Below are positions 7,156 through 15,364 of a stretch of 64,000 nucleotides of DNA, piece by piece. The stretch covers positions 1,736,001-1,800,000 of the forward strand of contig OY761144.1 of assembly GCA_963664365.1 (NCBI GenBank), written 5' to 3'. A program made the translations under genes and the position numbers. The notes beneath the pieces are model-generated. The model saw only the letters and a list, made by a program, of their open reading frames with translations. It was not told the origin of the DNA and did no database searches. The DNA comes from VXRN01 sp963664365. GTDB lineage: Bacteria > Chloroflexota > Dehalococcoidia > Lucifugimonadales > UBA1123. Position 1 is the stretch's first letter. Each line of letters opens with the position of its first letter.

Positions 7156-9170
7156 GATTCTGTGATCAACGTCTCGAAATCTTCTTCAGATAGGACGGCG
7201 ACTTCCAGACGTTCGGCGTCTGCCAGCTTTGATCCGCCTCCCTCTCCGGCTACGAGGTAGTCGGTTCGCTTGCTGACGGAGCCGGAGACCGCGCCGCCGA
7301 GCTCCTTTATCCGGCCCTGAATCTCCGAGCGGCTGTAACTCGACAGCCTTCCGGTGACGACGAACCTGAGTCCCTCCAAGGAAGCGCCGCCCACGGAAGC
7401 CGAAGCTGACTCCTCCTCCATGTTCACTTTGGCGGCTGTCAGCTTGTCCACTACGTGCCCATTGGACGGATTCTCGAAGTAGTCCACGACGGACTCGGCG
7501 ATCTTGGGGCCTATCGAGTCGAGGGCGACAAGATGATCGACCTCGGCCGCCCTGATCTTGTCCATCGAACCGAAATGCCGAGCCAGGACCGCCGCCACCT
7601 CCGAGCCTACGAAGCTTATACCGAGCGCCACCAATACTCTGCTCAGCGGCTGGGACTTGCTCTTCTCGACGGCATCCAGAAGGTTGGAGACGCTCTTCTC
7701 GCCCATTCGCTCCATGGACAGAAGCTCTTCGCGGTGGTCGGAGAGAGTGTATATGTCGGCGACGTCCTTCAGGATTCCGGCGTCGATGAGCGCTTGGCCC
7801 TGCTTTATGCCCAAGCCCTCGATGTCCATAGCGCCCCTGCTGACGAAGTGCTCGATCAGGCGCACAAGCTGGGCTGGGCACGAGGCGTTGACGCAGTATG
7901 ACATCGCCTCGCCCTCGCGGTGGACGATGGACTGTTCACAGCTTGGGCATTCGTCCGGCATCGAAACAGTCCTTTCGCCGCCATCCCTCTGCTCAACCAA
8001 CGGCCTGACCACCTGGGGAATGACCTCGCCGGCGCGCTCGACGACGATACGGTCACCAACTCGGAGGTCTTTCGATACGATGTAGTCCTCGTTGTGCAAC
8101 GTGGCCTGCTTGACCGTCGCGCCGCCGACATAAACGGGATCAAGCACCGCGTAAGGATTGATCGACCCGGTTCGACCGACGTTGAACCTGACGTCGAGCA
8201 GGGTCGTGATCGCCTGCTCGGCAGGGAACTTGTAGGCGACGGCCCACCTCGGCTCGCGTCCAACGTGGCCGAGGTGCTGCTGGTAGTCGAAGCGGTTGAC
8301 CTTGACGACGAGACCATCGCAGTCGTAGTCGAGGTCGTGGACCTCCTCCAGCCAGCGTTTGTACCAGTCTAGGACCTCAGGCGCCGTTCCCAAAAGTGCG
8401 TTGTTGGAGTTGACCTTGAAACCGAGCTCGGCCAGAAACCCCAGCGTCTCCCACTGATTGTCCGGCGCGCCGCCGCCCTCGGAGTAGCCGACGCTGTAAA
8501 CGAAGATGTCCAGCGGGCGTTCGGCGGTGGCCGCGGGGTCGAGTTGTCTCAGGGAACCGGCGGCGGTGTTTCGTGGGTTGACGTAGGTGGGCAGGCCGTC
8601 TGCCTCGCGCTGCTTATTGAAATCGAGAAACTTGGATTTTGGAAAATAGACCTCGCCTCGCACTTCCAGCAGGGTGGGGGGACTGTCACCAGTGAGTCTC
8701 AGGGGGATGCTCTTGATCGTCCTGAGATTGGAGGTGACATCCTCTCCCACGACACCGTTGCCGCGCGTCGCGCCCCGCACAAGTACGCCGTTTTCGTAGG
8801 TCAGCCCGACGGCGAGGCCGTCGTATTTCAGTTCGCAGACCATGTCAAAACTGTCGGTTTCCAGCAGGTCGGATACGCGCTTGTGCCAAGCGAGGAGTTC
8901 CTCGTCGTCGAATGCGTTGCCCAGACTCAGCATGGCGCGGCGGTGCGTGACCTCCTGAAACCCCTCGGCGGGCGCGCCGCCGACTCGCTGGGTAGGAGAG
9001 TCCGCGGTCACGAGGTCGGGATGCCGCTCCTCCAGTTGACGGAGTTCGCGCATGAGTCGGTCGAACTCGGCGTCGGAGATTTCAGGGGCGTCCTTGACGT
9101 GATAGAGGTGGTCGTGACGCCTGACCTGCGCGCGAAGGTCTTCGATCCTATCGCTGATAGTGGGCTGCAC
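7152..9170 (-). CDS. ligA: NAD-dependent DNA ligase LigA
   Basis: A full-length LigA (672 residues), which seals nicks in duplex DNA using NAD+. Order: Ia domain with 'HDHLYHVKDAPEISDAEFD', adenylation domain with nucleophile K115 in 'CELKYDG', OB fold, a four-Cys zinc finger ('CPSCEQ' ... 'CVNASCPAQL'), helix-hairpin-helix repeats ('LVALGISFVGSEVA', 'LDSIGPKIAESV') and a C-terminal BRCT domain ('LEGLRFVVTGRL'). It is convergent with the LLM gene and divergent from the cysteine-synthase-family gene. Confidence 0.96.
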   Translation of the reverse strand: MQPTISDRIEDLRAQVRRHDHLYHVKDAPEISDAEFDRLMRELRQLEERHPDLVTADSPTQRVGGAPAEGFQEVTHRRAMLSLGNAFDDEELLAWHKRVSDLLETDSFDMVCELKYDGLAVGLTYENGVLVRGATRGNGVVGEDVTSNLRTIKSIPLRLTGDSPPTLLEVRGEVYFPKSKFLDFNKQREADGLPTYVNPRNTAAGSLRQLDPAATAERPLDIFVYSVGYSEGGGAPDNQWETLGFLAELGFKVNSNNALLGTAPEVLDWYKRWLEEVHDLDYDCDGLVVKVNRFDYQQHLGHVGREPRWAVAYKFPAEQAITTLLDVRFNVGRTGSINPYAVLDPVYVGGATVKQATLHNEDYIVSKDLRVGDRIVVERAGEVIPQVVRPLVEQRDGGERTVSMPDECPSCEQSIVHREGEAMSYCVNASCPAQLVRLIEHFVSRGAMDIEGLGIKQGQALIDAGILKDVADIYTLSDHREELLSMERMGEKSVSNLLDAVEKSKSQPLSRVLVALGISFVGSEVAAVLARHFGSMDKIRAAEVDHLVALDSIGPKIAESVVDYFENPSNGHVVDKLTAAKVNMEEESASASVGGASLEGLRFVVTGRLSSYSRSEIQGRIKELGGAVSGSVSKRTDYLVAGEGGGSKLADAERLEVAVLSEEDFETLITES

Positions 9171-9293
9171 GGTATTCTCCCTGATGGCGGAACTCTGTCG
9201 GCGTAGGTCAGAATAGTACCACCTAGCCGCCGTTCGAGGTCAGTTGCGCGGCGGTTGCTTTACGCCCATTGAACCAGTGGATATACTCATTCA

Positions 9294-10274
9294 GTGGCCT
9301 TCGCATTGCCGAACCCCGGATTGCGGAGGATAGAAGCCAAGCGAGGTGCGGAATTGGCTCCGTCTTCGGAGTTTATCAGGTTCATTGAAGATTACCCGCC
9401 GCTCAAGGCCATCGGCAACACGCCGGTGGCGGAGATCGACTTGGGCTGGGACACGGGTGATGCGCTTGTCATCGCCAAGTACGAGCATCTGAACCCTGGC
9501 GGCTCGATCAAAGACCGTCCGGTCCTGCGGATGCTGGTTGAGGCGATTTTGAATGGCGACCTGACGCCAGACAAGACGATATTGGACGCGACCTCCGGCA
9601 ACGCGGGCATAGCTTACGCGATGATAGGCGCGACGCTCGGCTACAATGTGGCTCTGGTGATGCCGGAGAACGCCAGCGAGGAGCGGAAGAAGCGGCTGCT
9701 GGCGCACGGGGCGGAGATCATCTACACCGACCCGATGCTGGGTTACGACGAGACGCTCCACGAGGTGAAGCGCCGGTTTGAGAGCGAGCCCGGCCGCTAT
9801 TTCTGGTGCGACCAGTACTCCAACCGGAACAATCCGCAGGCGCACTACGACACGACGGGCGAGGAGATTCTGGTGCAGGCGCCGGACATCACGCACTTCG
9901 TCGCGGGGGTCGGCACCGGAGGGACGATCAGCGGGGTAGGGAGGCGGCTCAAGGAGCATGATCCGGCGATCCGAGTTATCGGAATCAACCCCCCGGAGTG
10001 GCCCGGAGTGGAGGGGCTGAAGCCGTTGGGAGAGGGTCACATCACCCCGGAGACTTTGGACGAGAGCGTGGTGGACGAGATGCTGCCGATTGACGTGGAC
10101 GAGGCCAAGGAGGTGTCCATGGCGCTGTCGGCGAAGGGATTGTTCGCGGGCCAGAGTTCGGGGGCCTACATGCTCGGCGCGCTGAAGACGGCGCAGAAGA
10201 CGCGATCGGGGACGGTGGTCACGATTTTCAATGACATCGGCGAGCGGTATTTCAGCACCGGCATGTGGGGGTGA
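9294..10274 (+). CDS. Cysteine synthase / cystathionine beta-synthase family PLP enzyme
   Basis: Fold-type II PLP enzyme of 326 residues. The PLP lysine lies in 'NPGGSIKDRP', the substrate loop is 'DATSGNAGIAYA', and the phosphate-binding glycine loop is 'GVGTGGTISGVGR'. Most likely an O-acetylserine (or O-phosphoserine) sulfhydrylase making cysteine. The start taken is GTG at 9294; about 35 residues precede the conserved 'IGNTPVAEI', so a start slightly downstream is possible. It is divergent from ligA across a 123 bp spacer. Confidence 0.85.
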   Translation: MAFALPNPGLRRIEAKRGAELAPSSEFIRFIEDYPPLKAIGNTPVAEIDLGWDTGDALVIAKYEHLNPGGSIKDRPVLRMLVEAILNGDLTPDKTILDATSGNAGIAYAMIGATLGYNVALVMPENASEERKKRLLAHGAEIIYTDPMLGYDETLHEVKRRFESEPGRYFWCDQYSNRNNPQAHYDTTGEEILVQAPDITHFVAGVGTGGTISGVGRRLKEHDPAIRVIGINPPEWPGVEGLKPLGEGHITPETLDESVVDEMLPIDVDEAKEVSMALSAKGLFAGQSSGAYMLGALKTAQKTRSGTVVTIFNDIGERYFSTGMWG

Positions 10275-10312
10275 CGGACGGGGCAGCCTGTACGTAGAGC
10301 CTTGCCTACATC

Positions 10313-10483
10313 TTACTGCCAGAATCTCAAAACGGCTATGACGACCGCGCCGACCGAAACCACGCTCGTAATGATCCAGACCTTCAGGTTGGCTATGTCG
10401 GCCTTCGTCGCATAGCGCTTCAGAGTCCGATCCAACTCATCCCGGAGGTCGGAACGTGTGACTGGCTGTTCTGAGGTAGTCAT
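10313..10483 (-). CDS. Small single-span membrane protein coupled to gyrB
   Basis: A 56-residue frame starts with ATG at 10483, one base after the gyrB stop codon (TAA 10485-10487), so its translation is probably coupled to gyrB. It begins MTTSEQPVTRSDLRDELDR, a charged amphipathic part, and ends with a hydrophobic segment containing 'VVSVGAVVIAVLRFW'. The layout (short coiled helix, then one C-terminal membrane span) resembles small phage holin-accessory or DUF1640-like proteins, but I do not assign a family. It fills the spacer between gyrB and the cysteine-synthase-family gene. Confidence 0.6.
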   Translation of the reverse strand: MTTSEQPVTRSDLRDELDRTLKRYATKADIANLKVWIITSVVSVGAVVIAVLRFWQ

Positions 10484-10484
10484 C

Positions 10485-12422
10485 TTAGATGTCGAGGTTT
10501 TTGACTTCTAGGGCGTGGGTCTGGATGAAGTTCTTGCGCGGGGCGACCACGTCTCCCATCAGAGTCGAGAAGACCTCATCGGCGTTGACGGCGTCTTCGA
10601 TGGTGACCTGGAGGAGCGTTCGACGCTCCGGATCCATGGTTGTCTCCCAAAGCTGCTCGGCGTTCATCTCTCCGAGGCCCTTGTACCTCTGGAGGTTCAC
10701 GTTGCGGCGGTTCTTCAACTGGTGCATGATGCCCTCGCGCTCGCCCTCGCTGTAAGCGTAGTGGGTATCGCGTCCGGCGGCGATCTTGTAGAGGGGCGGC
10801 TGCGCTATGTACACGTGCCCGTGCTCGACCAGTTCGCGCATGTGCCTAAAGAAGAAGGTGAGTATGAGCGTCCTGATGTGGGAGCCGTCCACGTCGGCGT
10901 CGGTCATGATGATGATGCGGTGGTATCTGAGCTTCGAGATGTCGAGGTCGTCGTCGAGTCCGGCGCCGATGGCGGTGATCATGGACCTGATGCCGTCGTG
11001 GCTGAGCATCTTGTCGGCGCGCGCCTTTTCGACGTTGAGTATCTTGCCCCATAGCGGCAGAATGGCCTGAGTCGCGCGGTCGCGTCCGCCCTTGGCGGTG
11101 CCGCCGGCGGAGTCGCCCTCGACCAGGTAGAGTTCGCACAGTTCGGGGTTCTTTTCGGCGCAGTCGGCGAGCTTGCCGGGAAGTCCGCCGCCGTCCATCG
11201 CGTTCTTGCGGATGATGAGGTCGCGCGCCTTCCGGGCGGCTTCTCGCGCGCGCTGGGCGGTGAGACACTTGTCGATTATCTTCTTCGCGTCGGTGGGGTT
11301 GTCTTCGAGGTAGTACTGGACGGCCTCGGCAACGACGCTTTCGACCTGGTTGCGGACCTCCGGGTTGCCGAGCCTGCCCTTGGTCTGGCCCTCGAATTGG
11401 GGGTCGGTCAGCTTGACGCTGATGACGGCGGTGAGTCCTTCGCGCGTCTCCTCCCCCGCGAGGTTGGAGTCGTTCTCTTTGATGATGTTCTGCTTGCGCC
11501 CGTAGTCGTTCAGGACCCTTGTGAGAGCTGAGCGGAAGCCGGTGATGTGGGTTCCGCCGTCCACGGTGTTGATGCAGTTGGCGAACGAATAGACGAACTC
11601 GTTGAAGCTGTCGTTGTACTGGAGGGCGGCTTCGACGATTGTTCCGCCGTCAAGCTGCTTCTCGACGTATATCGGCTTCTTGTGAACGACCTCCCTGGTC
11701 TGGTTCAGGTTGGTCACGAAGCTGGAAATGCCGCCGTCGAAGTAGTAGGTGACTTCGTTGTTGGGCCATCGGTCTATGTGGTAGTGGCTCCTGAAGGTGA
11801 TCCGGAGGCCCTTGTTGAGGTACGCCATCTCCTTGAAGCGCTGGCTGAGGGTGTTGAAGTCGTACTCGTACTCGTAGAATATCTCCTTGTCCGGCAGGAA
11901 ACTGACGACGGTGCCGGTCAATCCGCGTTCTGCCTCCGAGGCCCGTCTGCGCTTGAGATCGGCCTGGCGGATGCCGCGCGAGAAGCTCTGATGGTAAACA
12001 CTTTTGGACCTGTGTACCTCCACGTTCAGATACTCGGAGAGGGCGTTGACGACCGAAGCGCCGACGCCGTGCAGTCCGCCGGAGACGGTGTAAGCCTTTC
12101 CGCCGAACTTGCCGCCCGCGTGCAGGGTGGTCATGACCGTCTCGACTCCTGAGAGTCCGGTGGTGGGATGCTTGTCAACCGGAATGCCGCGTCCGTCGTC
12201 CTCCACCGTGACCGAGCCGTCCCCGTTCAGCGTCACGCTGACCGAGGAGCAGTACCCTGCCATGAACTCATCGACGGCGTTGTCAACGATCTCGTAGATG
12301 AGGTGGTGAAGTCCCCTCTGATCGGTACTTCCGATGTACATGCCGGGACGTCGGCGCACAGCCTCCATCCCTTCGAGCACCTGGATATCCGTGGCAGTGT
12401 ACTGGTCAACCATTGCTACCAT
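10485..12422 (-). CDS. gyrB: DNA gyrase subunit B
   Basis: GyrB provides the ATPase and TOPRIM parts of DNA gyrase. The 645-residue protein has the GHKL ATPase ('RRPGMYIGSTDQRGLHHL', 'EIVDNAVDE', 'DDGRGIPVD'), transducer region, TOPRIM domain ('LYLVEGDSAGG', 'MTDADVDGSHI') and the C-terminal 'QRYKGLGEMN' block. The first ATG (12420-12422) has AGGAG seven bases upstream and is preferred over the second at 12413. A promoter is visible at 12461-12490. No gyrA is in the window. Confidence 0.97.
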   Translation of the reverse strand: MVAMVDQYTATDIQVLEGMEAVRRRPGMYIGSTDQRGLHHLIYEIVDNAVDEFMAGYCSSVSVTLNGDGSVTVEDDGRGIPVDKHPTTGLSGVETVMTTLHAGGKFGGKAYTVSGGLHGVGASVVNALSEYLNVEVHRSKSVYHQSFSRGIRQADLKRRRASEAERGLTGTVVSFLPDKEIFYEYEYDFNTLSQRFKEMAYLNKGLRITFRSHYHIDRWPNNEVTYYFDGGISSFVTNLNQTREVVHKKPIYVEKQLDGGTIVEAALQYNDSFNEFVYSFANCINTVDGGTHITGFRSALTRVLNDYGRKQNIIKENDSNLAGEETREGLTAVISVKLTDPQFEGQTKGRLGNPEVRNQVESVVAEAVQYYLEDNPTDAKKIIDKCLTAQRAREAARKARDLIIRKNAMDGGGLPGKLADCAEKNPELCELYLVEGDSAGGTAKGGRDRATQAILPLWGKILNVEKARADKMLSHDGIRSMITAIGAGLDDDLDISKLRYHRIIIMTDADVDGSHIRTLILTFFFRHMRELVEHGHVYIAQPPLYKIAAGRDTHYAYSEGEREGIMHQLKNRRNVNLQRYKGLGEMNAEQLWETTMDPERRTLLQVTIEDAVNADEVFSTLMGDVVAPRKNFIQTHALEVKNLDI

Positions 12423-12460
12423 ATAAAGCTCCTAAGACTCCGTACCATTTTCGTAAGTGT

Positions 12461-12490
12461 ATTGTAACATTCTCAAATGGAGTATCTCAA
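12461..12490 (-). promoter_or_regulatory. Sigma70-type promoter of gyrB
   Basis: On the minus strand TTGAGA (12485-12490) and TACAAT (12461-12466) are separated by 18 bases, about 40 bases upstream of the gyrB ATG. Both boxes are close to consensus. The remaining bases to 12700 contain only an imperfect inverted repeat and no gene. Confidence 0.6.
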
Positions 12491-12700
12491 CGAGTACAGT
12501 TACGTTTTGAAGCGAAAAATCCGGGTTTGAGACTGTCGGCGGCGTGGTCAACCATAGGTCTCGATCCCAGATACGTCCAGAGCCACCGCCTAGCGATGGT
12601 ATTGCGGCATTGACGGGCGCAGGCGCCCACAAGGGACACGCCTCTACGGCATCCAGCCATTATGTGGGGGGATTTGGGATACGCAAACATAGGCTCGGCA

Positions 12701-13669
12701 CTATGGGTCCGGGGGGTTGGAGTCGGCCTCGGCCGGTTCGTCTTCGGAGTGTGAGGGGTACATCCGGGCGAGTTTCTTTCGCCTGCGTTCTTCGATGGCG
12801 GGCCATGCCTTCTGTCGTTCGAGCGTCAACTTGATGTTTTCCTCGAACTTTCTGGACGCTTCTTCGAGGTAGGGGGTCGGATCGAACCACTTGGGTATCT
12901 CAGGCACGGTAATAGGCGGGCCGGGGTTGTCATAGTCAGGGGTGAGTATGCCCTCGTCCTTCATTCGCTGGACCTTAGCGCGCGCCTCGGCCAGGTCGTC
13001 GGGGTCGACGCGTCTCTTGCTCCTGCGACTCCAATAATCCGCGGCCCTCTGCTCGGGCGTGGGCTGCGATGGGGTGACGTCGAGAGCGGCGGTTGTTCCG
13101 GCACCGCGGTCTATGAGTATTTGGGCTGCCTGTCTGCGGTGGTAGGCGGTGACCCTCGGACGGGTTTCGGTTGTATCTTCCGCGTCGGCGTAGGCTATTT
13201 CCTCGAGGACGTCTATGAGGGTGTCGGCGTCGTTGGTGATGGCGATGACGTGTTCTTGGACGGTGAATTGGATGGAGTTGGGGTCGAGGGCGCTCTTTTC
13301 ACCCTCACCCCAGCCCTCTCCCTCAAGGGAGAGGGGGTTTTGGGCGGCCGGAGCGGGGCCGAGGGAGTCATCCAGGGCGTTTTTGATTTGGGTTACGGGC
13401 CTGGGGTTGTCAGAATCAGGATTTACAGGATGGGAGGATTGGCCAGATGAGGTTGAGTCCGGGTCGGGGTCGAGAGGCTGCCTGGAGCATTTGCCGTAGC
13501 CTCTGTCCAAGAGGGTACGCGAGGCGGAGATGCGGTCGGCGGTGGTGGCGTTGTAGTCTCCCTGAGCGATGTCGTGCAGGAGGTCTAGCAGGTCGCGCGT
13601 GTCGTTGGATCTCGCGCGGATCTTTTGGGCGAGACGTTGCGCCGGTGTCTGTTGGGTTGCCGTGGTCAT
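12701..13669 (-). CDS. Hypothetical protein with internal duplication and two in-frame repeat insertions
   Basis: The 322-residue frame is not recognised. Two helical segments resemble one another: 'TRDLLDLLHDIAQGD' ... 'ASRTLLDRGYGK' (about residues 23-60) and 'ADTLIDVLEEIAYAD' ... 'QAAQILIDRGAGT' (about 147-195). Between them lie a low-complexity Pro/Asp/Ser segment coming from a family-2 repeat (13405-13440) and the peptide 'NPLSLEGEGWGEGE', encoded by a family-1 palindrome (13300-13337). The C-terminal third is charged and helical. The repeats keep the frame open, so the gene may still be expressed or may be decaying. No neighbour suggests a role. Confidence 0.6.
   Translation of the reverse strand: MTTATQQTPAQRLAQKIRARSNDTRDLLDLLHDIAQGDYNATTADRISASRTLLDRGYGKCSRQPLDPDPDSTSSGQSSHPVNPDSDNPRPVTQIKNALDDSLGPAPAAQNPLSLEGEGWGEGEKSALDPNSIQFTVQEHVIAITNDADTLIDVLEEIAYADAEDTTETRPRVTAYHRRQAAQILIDRGAGTTAALDVTPSQPTPEQRAADYWSRRSKRRVDPDDLAEARAKVQRMKDEGILTPDYDNPGPPITVPEIPKWFDPTPYLEEASRKFEENIKLTLERQKAWPAIEERRRKKLARMYPSHSEDEPAEADSNPPDP
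13300..13337 (-). repeat. Family-1 palindromic repeat, copy E, inside a coding frame
   Basis: ACCCTCACCCCAGCCCTCT with the hairpin CCCTCTCCC / GGGAGAGGG, in the opposite orientation to copy A. It lies within the coding frame 12701-13669 and is translated as an acidic glycine-rich peptide. Confidence 0.75.
13405..13440. repeat. Family-2 dispersed repeat, copy inside a coding frame
   Basis: GGTTGTCAGAATCAGGATTT followed by ACAGGATGGGAGGATT. It shares the 'CAGAAxCAGGATTTxCxGGAT' pattern with 13768-13810. Confidence 0.45.
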
Positions 13670-13685
13670 TGGGTTTTTAGTGGTT

Positions 13686-13718
13686 AGTGGATGGTGGACA
13701 GTGGATGGTGGATAGTGG
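13686..13718. repeat. Short tandem repeat, 14 bp unit
   Basis: AGTGGATGGTGGAC is repeated once with a single change (13686-13699 and 13700-13713), then a partial third unit AGTGG. It lies just upstream of the hypothetical gene 12701-13669. Confidence 0.6.
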
Positions 13719-13767
13719 TTGCACGATAGTTCTGCTTAGAATACATGGTCTTTGGGCTGGTGTCAAG

Positions 13768-13870
13768 GGTCAGAAGCAGGATTTTCGGGATTGTAGGATT
13801 TTCAGGATGGGTTAGTGGGTGGGGCGTTGTCTGAACTGTGATTTATGTGATTGTGGGATGGACAGGATTA
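13768..13870. repeat. Family-2 dispersed repeats, two related units
   Basis: Unit 1 (13768-13810) reads GGTCAGAAGCAGGATTTTCG then GGATTGTAGGATTTTCAGGA. Unit 2 (13826-13870) reads GTTGTCTGAACTGTGATTTA then TGTGATTGTGGGATGGACAG. Unit 2 recurs at 26424-26466. Together with the tandem repeat these fill the roughly 340-base gap between 13670 and the riboswitch; no gene is seen there. Confidence 0.5.
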
Positions 13871-14009
13871 TTTGGCCCGTGTGGGGCGTGGGCGTGGCGC
13901 TGGAGGGTTATTGGGAGGAAGGTTAGGATACGCGCGGCGCGGGGTTGACATGCGCCGGGGTAAGAGTCCATCATTGGGTGCGCGCATCTTAGCGCGGCCC
14001 CGGCCAGCG

Positions 14010-14165
14010 CCGGGGCGCAGATGGTGGGAGCGCCCGTCACAGGGCTTGAAATAGGAAGCTGGTCAAAGTCCAGCGCTGTCCCGCAACGGTAGGCTTCGCG
14101 TTAGTCGGAGCGAGCCCGGTCCAATACTCCCGTCTATGTTTTGGCCTTCGAGGAAAGGTACTTGC
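14010..14165 (+). ncRNA. Cobalamin riboswitch
   Basis: The adenosylcobalamin riboswitch core is readable from about 14047: 'ATAGGAAGCTGGTCAAAGTC', then 'CAGCGCTGTCCCGCAACGGT', with 'TTAGTCGGAGCGAGCCCGGT' further on. These match the conserved GGAA-x-C-GGT-x-AA-TCC, G-C-CCGC-AACxGT and AGTCxGGAxxxxxGCC segments in the right order. The flanking paired arms fix the borders only approximately. It is followed by a terminator hairpin and then btuF, so B12 binding should switch off the transporter operon. Confidence 0.9.
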
Positions 14166-14187
14166 ATGGCTCAGACAGCCGTAGAAG

Positions 14188-14217
14188 ACCCTGCTCCGGG
14201 ATGGCGGCAGGGTTTTT
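14188..14217 (+). terminator. Rho-independent terminator, expression platform of the riboswitch
   Basis: ACCCTGC (14188-14194) pairs with GCAGGGT (14207-14213) and is followed directly by TTTTG. It sits between the cobalamin aptamer and the btuF start codon, the expected place for a transcription-attenuating hairpin. Confidence 0.75.
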
Positions 14218-14269
14218 GTTTGCCGCGAACCGCGTCCTCGAGGCCACATTCGAACGAAGGAGGCCTCGA

Positions 14270-15358
14270 ATGGCGAAGTTATTGAAGATGGCGGTCGCGC
14301 TCGGCGCGGCAATGGCGATAGCCGCGTGTGGGGGCGTGCCGCCCGATGCTCCTCAGGCGCCCGGGGCGCCCGCTCCGGCGGCTGCGCCCGCTCAGCCAAT
14401 ATCGCCCGATGCCGGGTCACCTCCGGCAGAAGCGCAGCCGCCGCTTCCAGCGGAACCTGCCGCGCCGCCACTACCGCCGGAACCCCCCACGCCGCCGCCA
14501 AGCCCGACTCCGACGCCAACCGGCAGGCAGGCTGCCGGTATGGATACGACCTCGATCCCGGCGACGTTCCCGGTCACTGTGATGTCGGCGGACGGGAGGG
14601 AGGTCGTGTTCGAGGAGCCGCCGGAGCGCATAGTGGCGTTCGACTCAGCGGTGGTGGAGATACTGTTCGCGATTGGAGAGGGGGAGCGCGTAGCCGCAAC
14701 ACACGCTTTCGTGTCGTATCCGCCTGAGACGGCAGAGATTCCGAGAGTGGGCGACGCTTTCAACATGGACATCGAGGCCATTGTGGAGTTGGAGCCGGAC
14801 CTGGTGTACGTGTTCTTCCCCACCTTCTTGGAAGACCTGGATAGAGCGGGCCTAAAGGCGCTATACATCCCCTCGCTCTCACAAGACTTCAGGAAAGTAG
14901 CGGACAACATCAGGCTTTGGGGGGAGATTGTCGGCAGTCCGAACGAGGCTGAACAGGTCGCGCGAGACTTCGAAGGCAGGGTAGAAGCCGTCGTGGAATC
15001 GATGGAGCCATTTGGCCAGGGACTGAGCGTGTTCCAAGACGTCGGAGGTTTTTGGACGCCGGGTCGGGGAACGCTGGTGCAGGAGGTGTTCGACCTGCTC
15101 AAGCTGGAAAACATAGCTTACGACATCGAGGGGTACGCGCAGATCAGTCCTGAGGTGATCGTAGATAAGGACCCGGACGTCATCATCACGGGCTCGGTGG
15201 AGGCCATCGTGGGTGAGTCTGCATTGTCGGGCGTACGCGCGGTGCGGAACGGCGCGATCTACGTGCCGCCCACGGACGCGCTCTCCATCGCGGGGCCGCG
15301 TTTCGTCGAAGGGATAGAGCGCCTAGCCCAATGGCTCTATCCAGGGTTGTTCAGGTAG
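14270..15358 (+). CDS. btuF: Cobalamin ABC transporter substrate-binding lipoprotein (BtuF-like)
   Basis: A 362-residue periplasmic-binding protein of the FecB/BtuF helical-hinge type. The signal peptide 'MAKLLKMAVALGAAMAIAAC' ends in a lipobox (IAAC, lipid Cys20), followed by an unusually long Pro/Ala linker (about 22-95). The binding domain has 'PPERIVAFDSAVVEILFAIG' and 'VIVDKDPDVIITG'. The ATG at 14270 has a strong GAAGGAGG site. Sequence alone cannot separate B12 from iron-siderophore binding, but the cobalamin riboswitch immediately upstream makes B12 uptake very likely. Confidence 0.88.
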   Translation: MAKLLKMAVALGAAMAIAACGGVPPDAPQAPGAPAPAAAPAQPISPDAGSPPAEAQPPLPAEPAAPPLPPEPPTPPPSPTPTPTGRQAAGMDTTSIPATFPVTVMSADGREVVFEEPPERIVAFDSAVVEILFAIGEGERVAATHAFVSYPPETAEIPRVGDAFNMDIEAIVELEPDLVYVFFPTFLEDLDRAGLKALYIPSLSQDFRKVADNIRLWGEIVGSPNEAEQVARDFEGRVEAVVESMEPFGQGLSVFQDVGGFWTPGRGTLVQEVFDLLKLENIAYDIEGYAQISPEVIVDKDPDVIITGSVEAIVGESALSGVRAVRNGAIYVPPTDALSIAGPRFVEGIERLAQWLYPGLFR

Positions 15359-15364
15359 GCCGCT

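Noticed and set aside
7186..9206. Several long open frames on both strands inside ligA
   Set aside because: They are shadows of the high-GC ligA gene, with Arg/Pro/Gly-rich composition and no motifs.
12530..12600. Inverted repeat GGCGG...CCGCC upstream of gyrB as a tRNA or terminator
   Set aside because: Pairing is imperfect, there is no anticodon or T-arm consensus, and no U tract follows.
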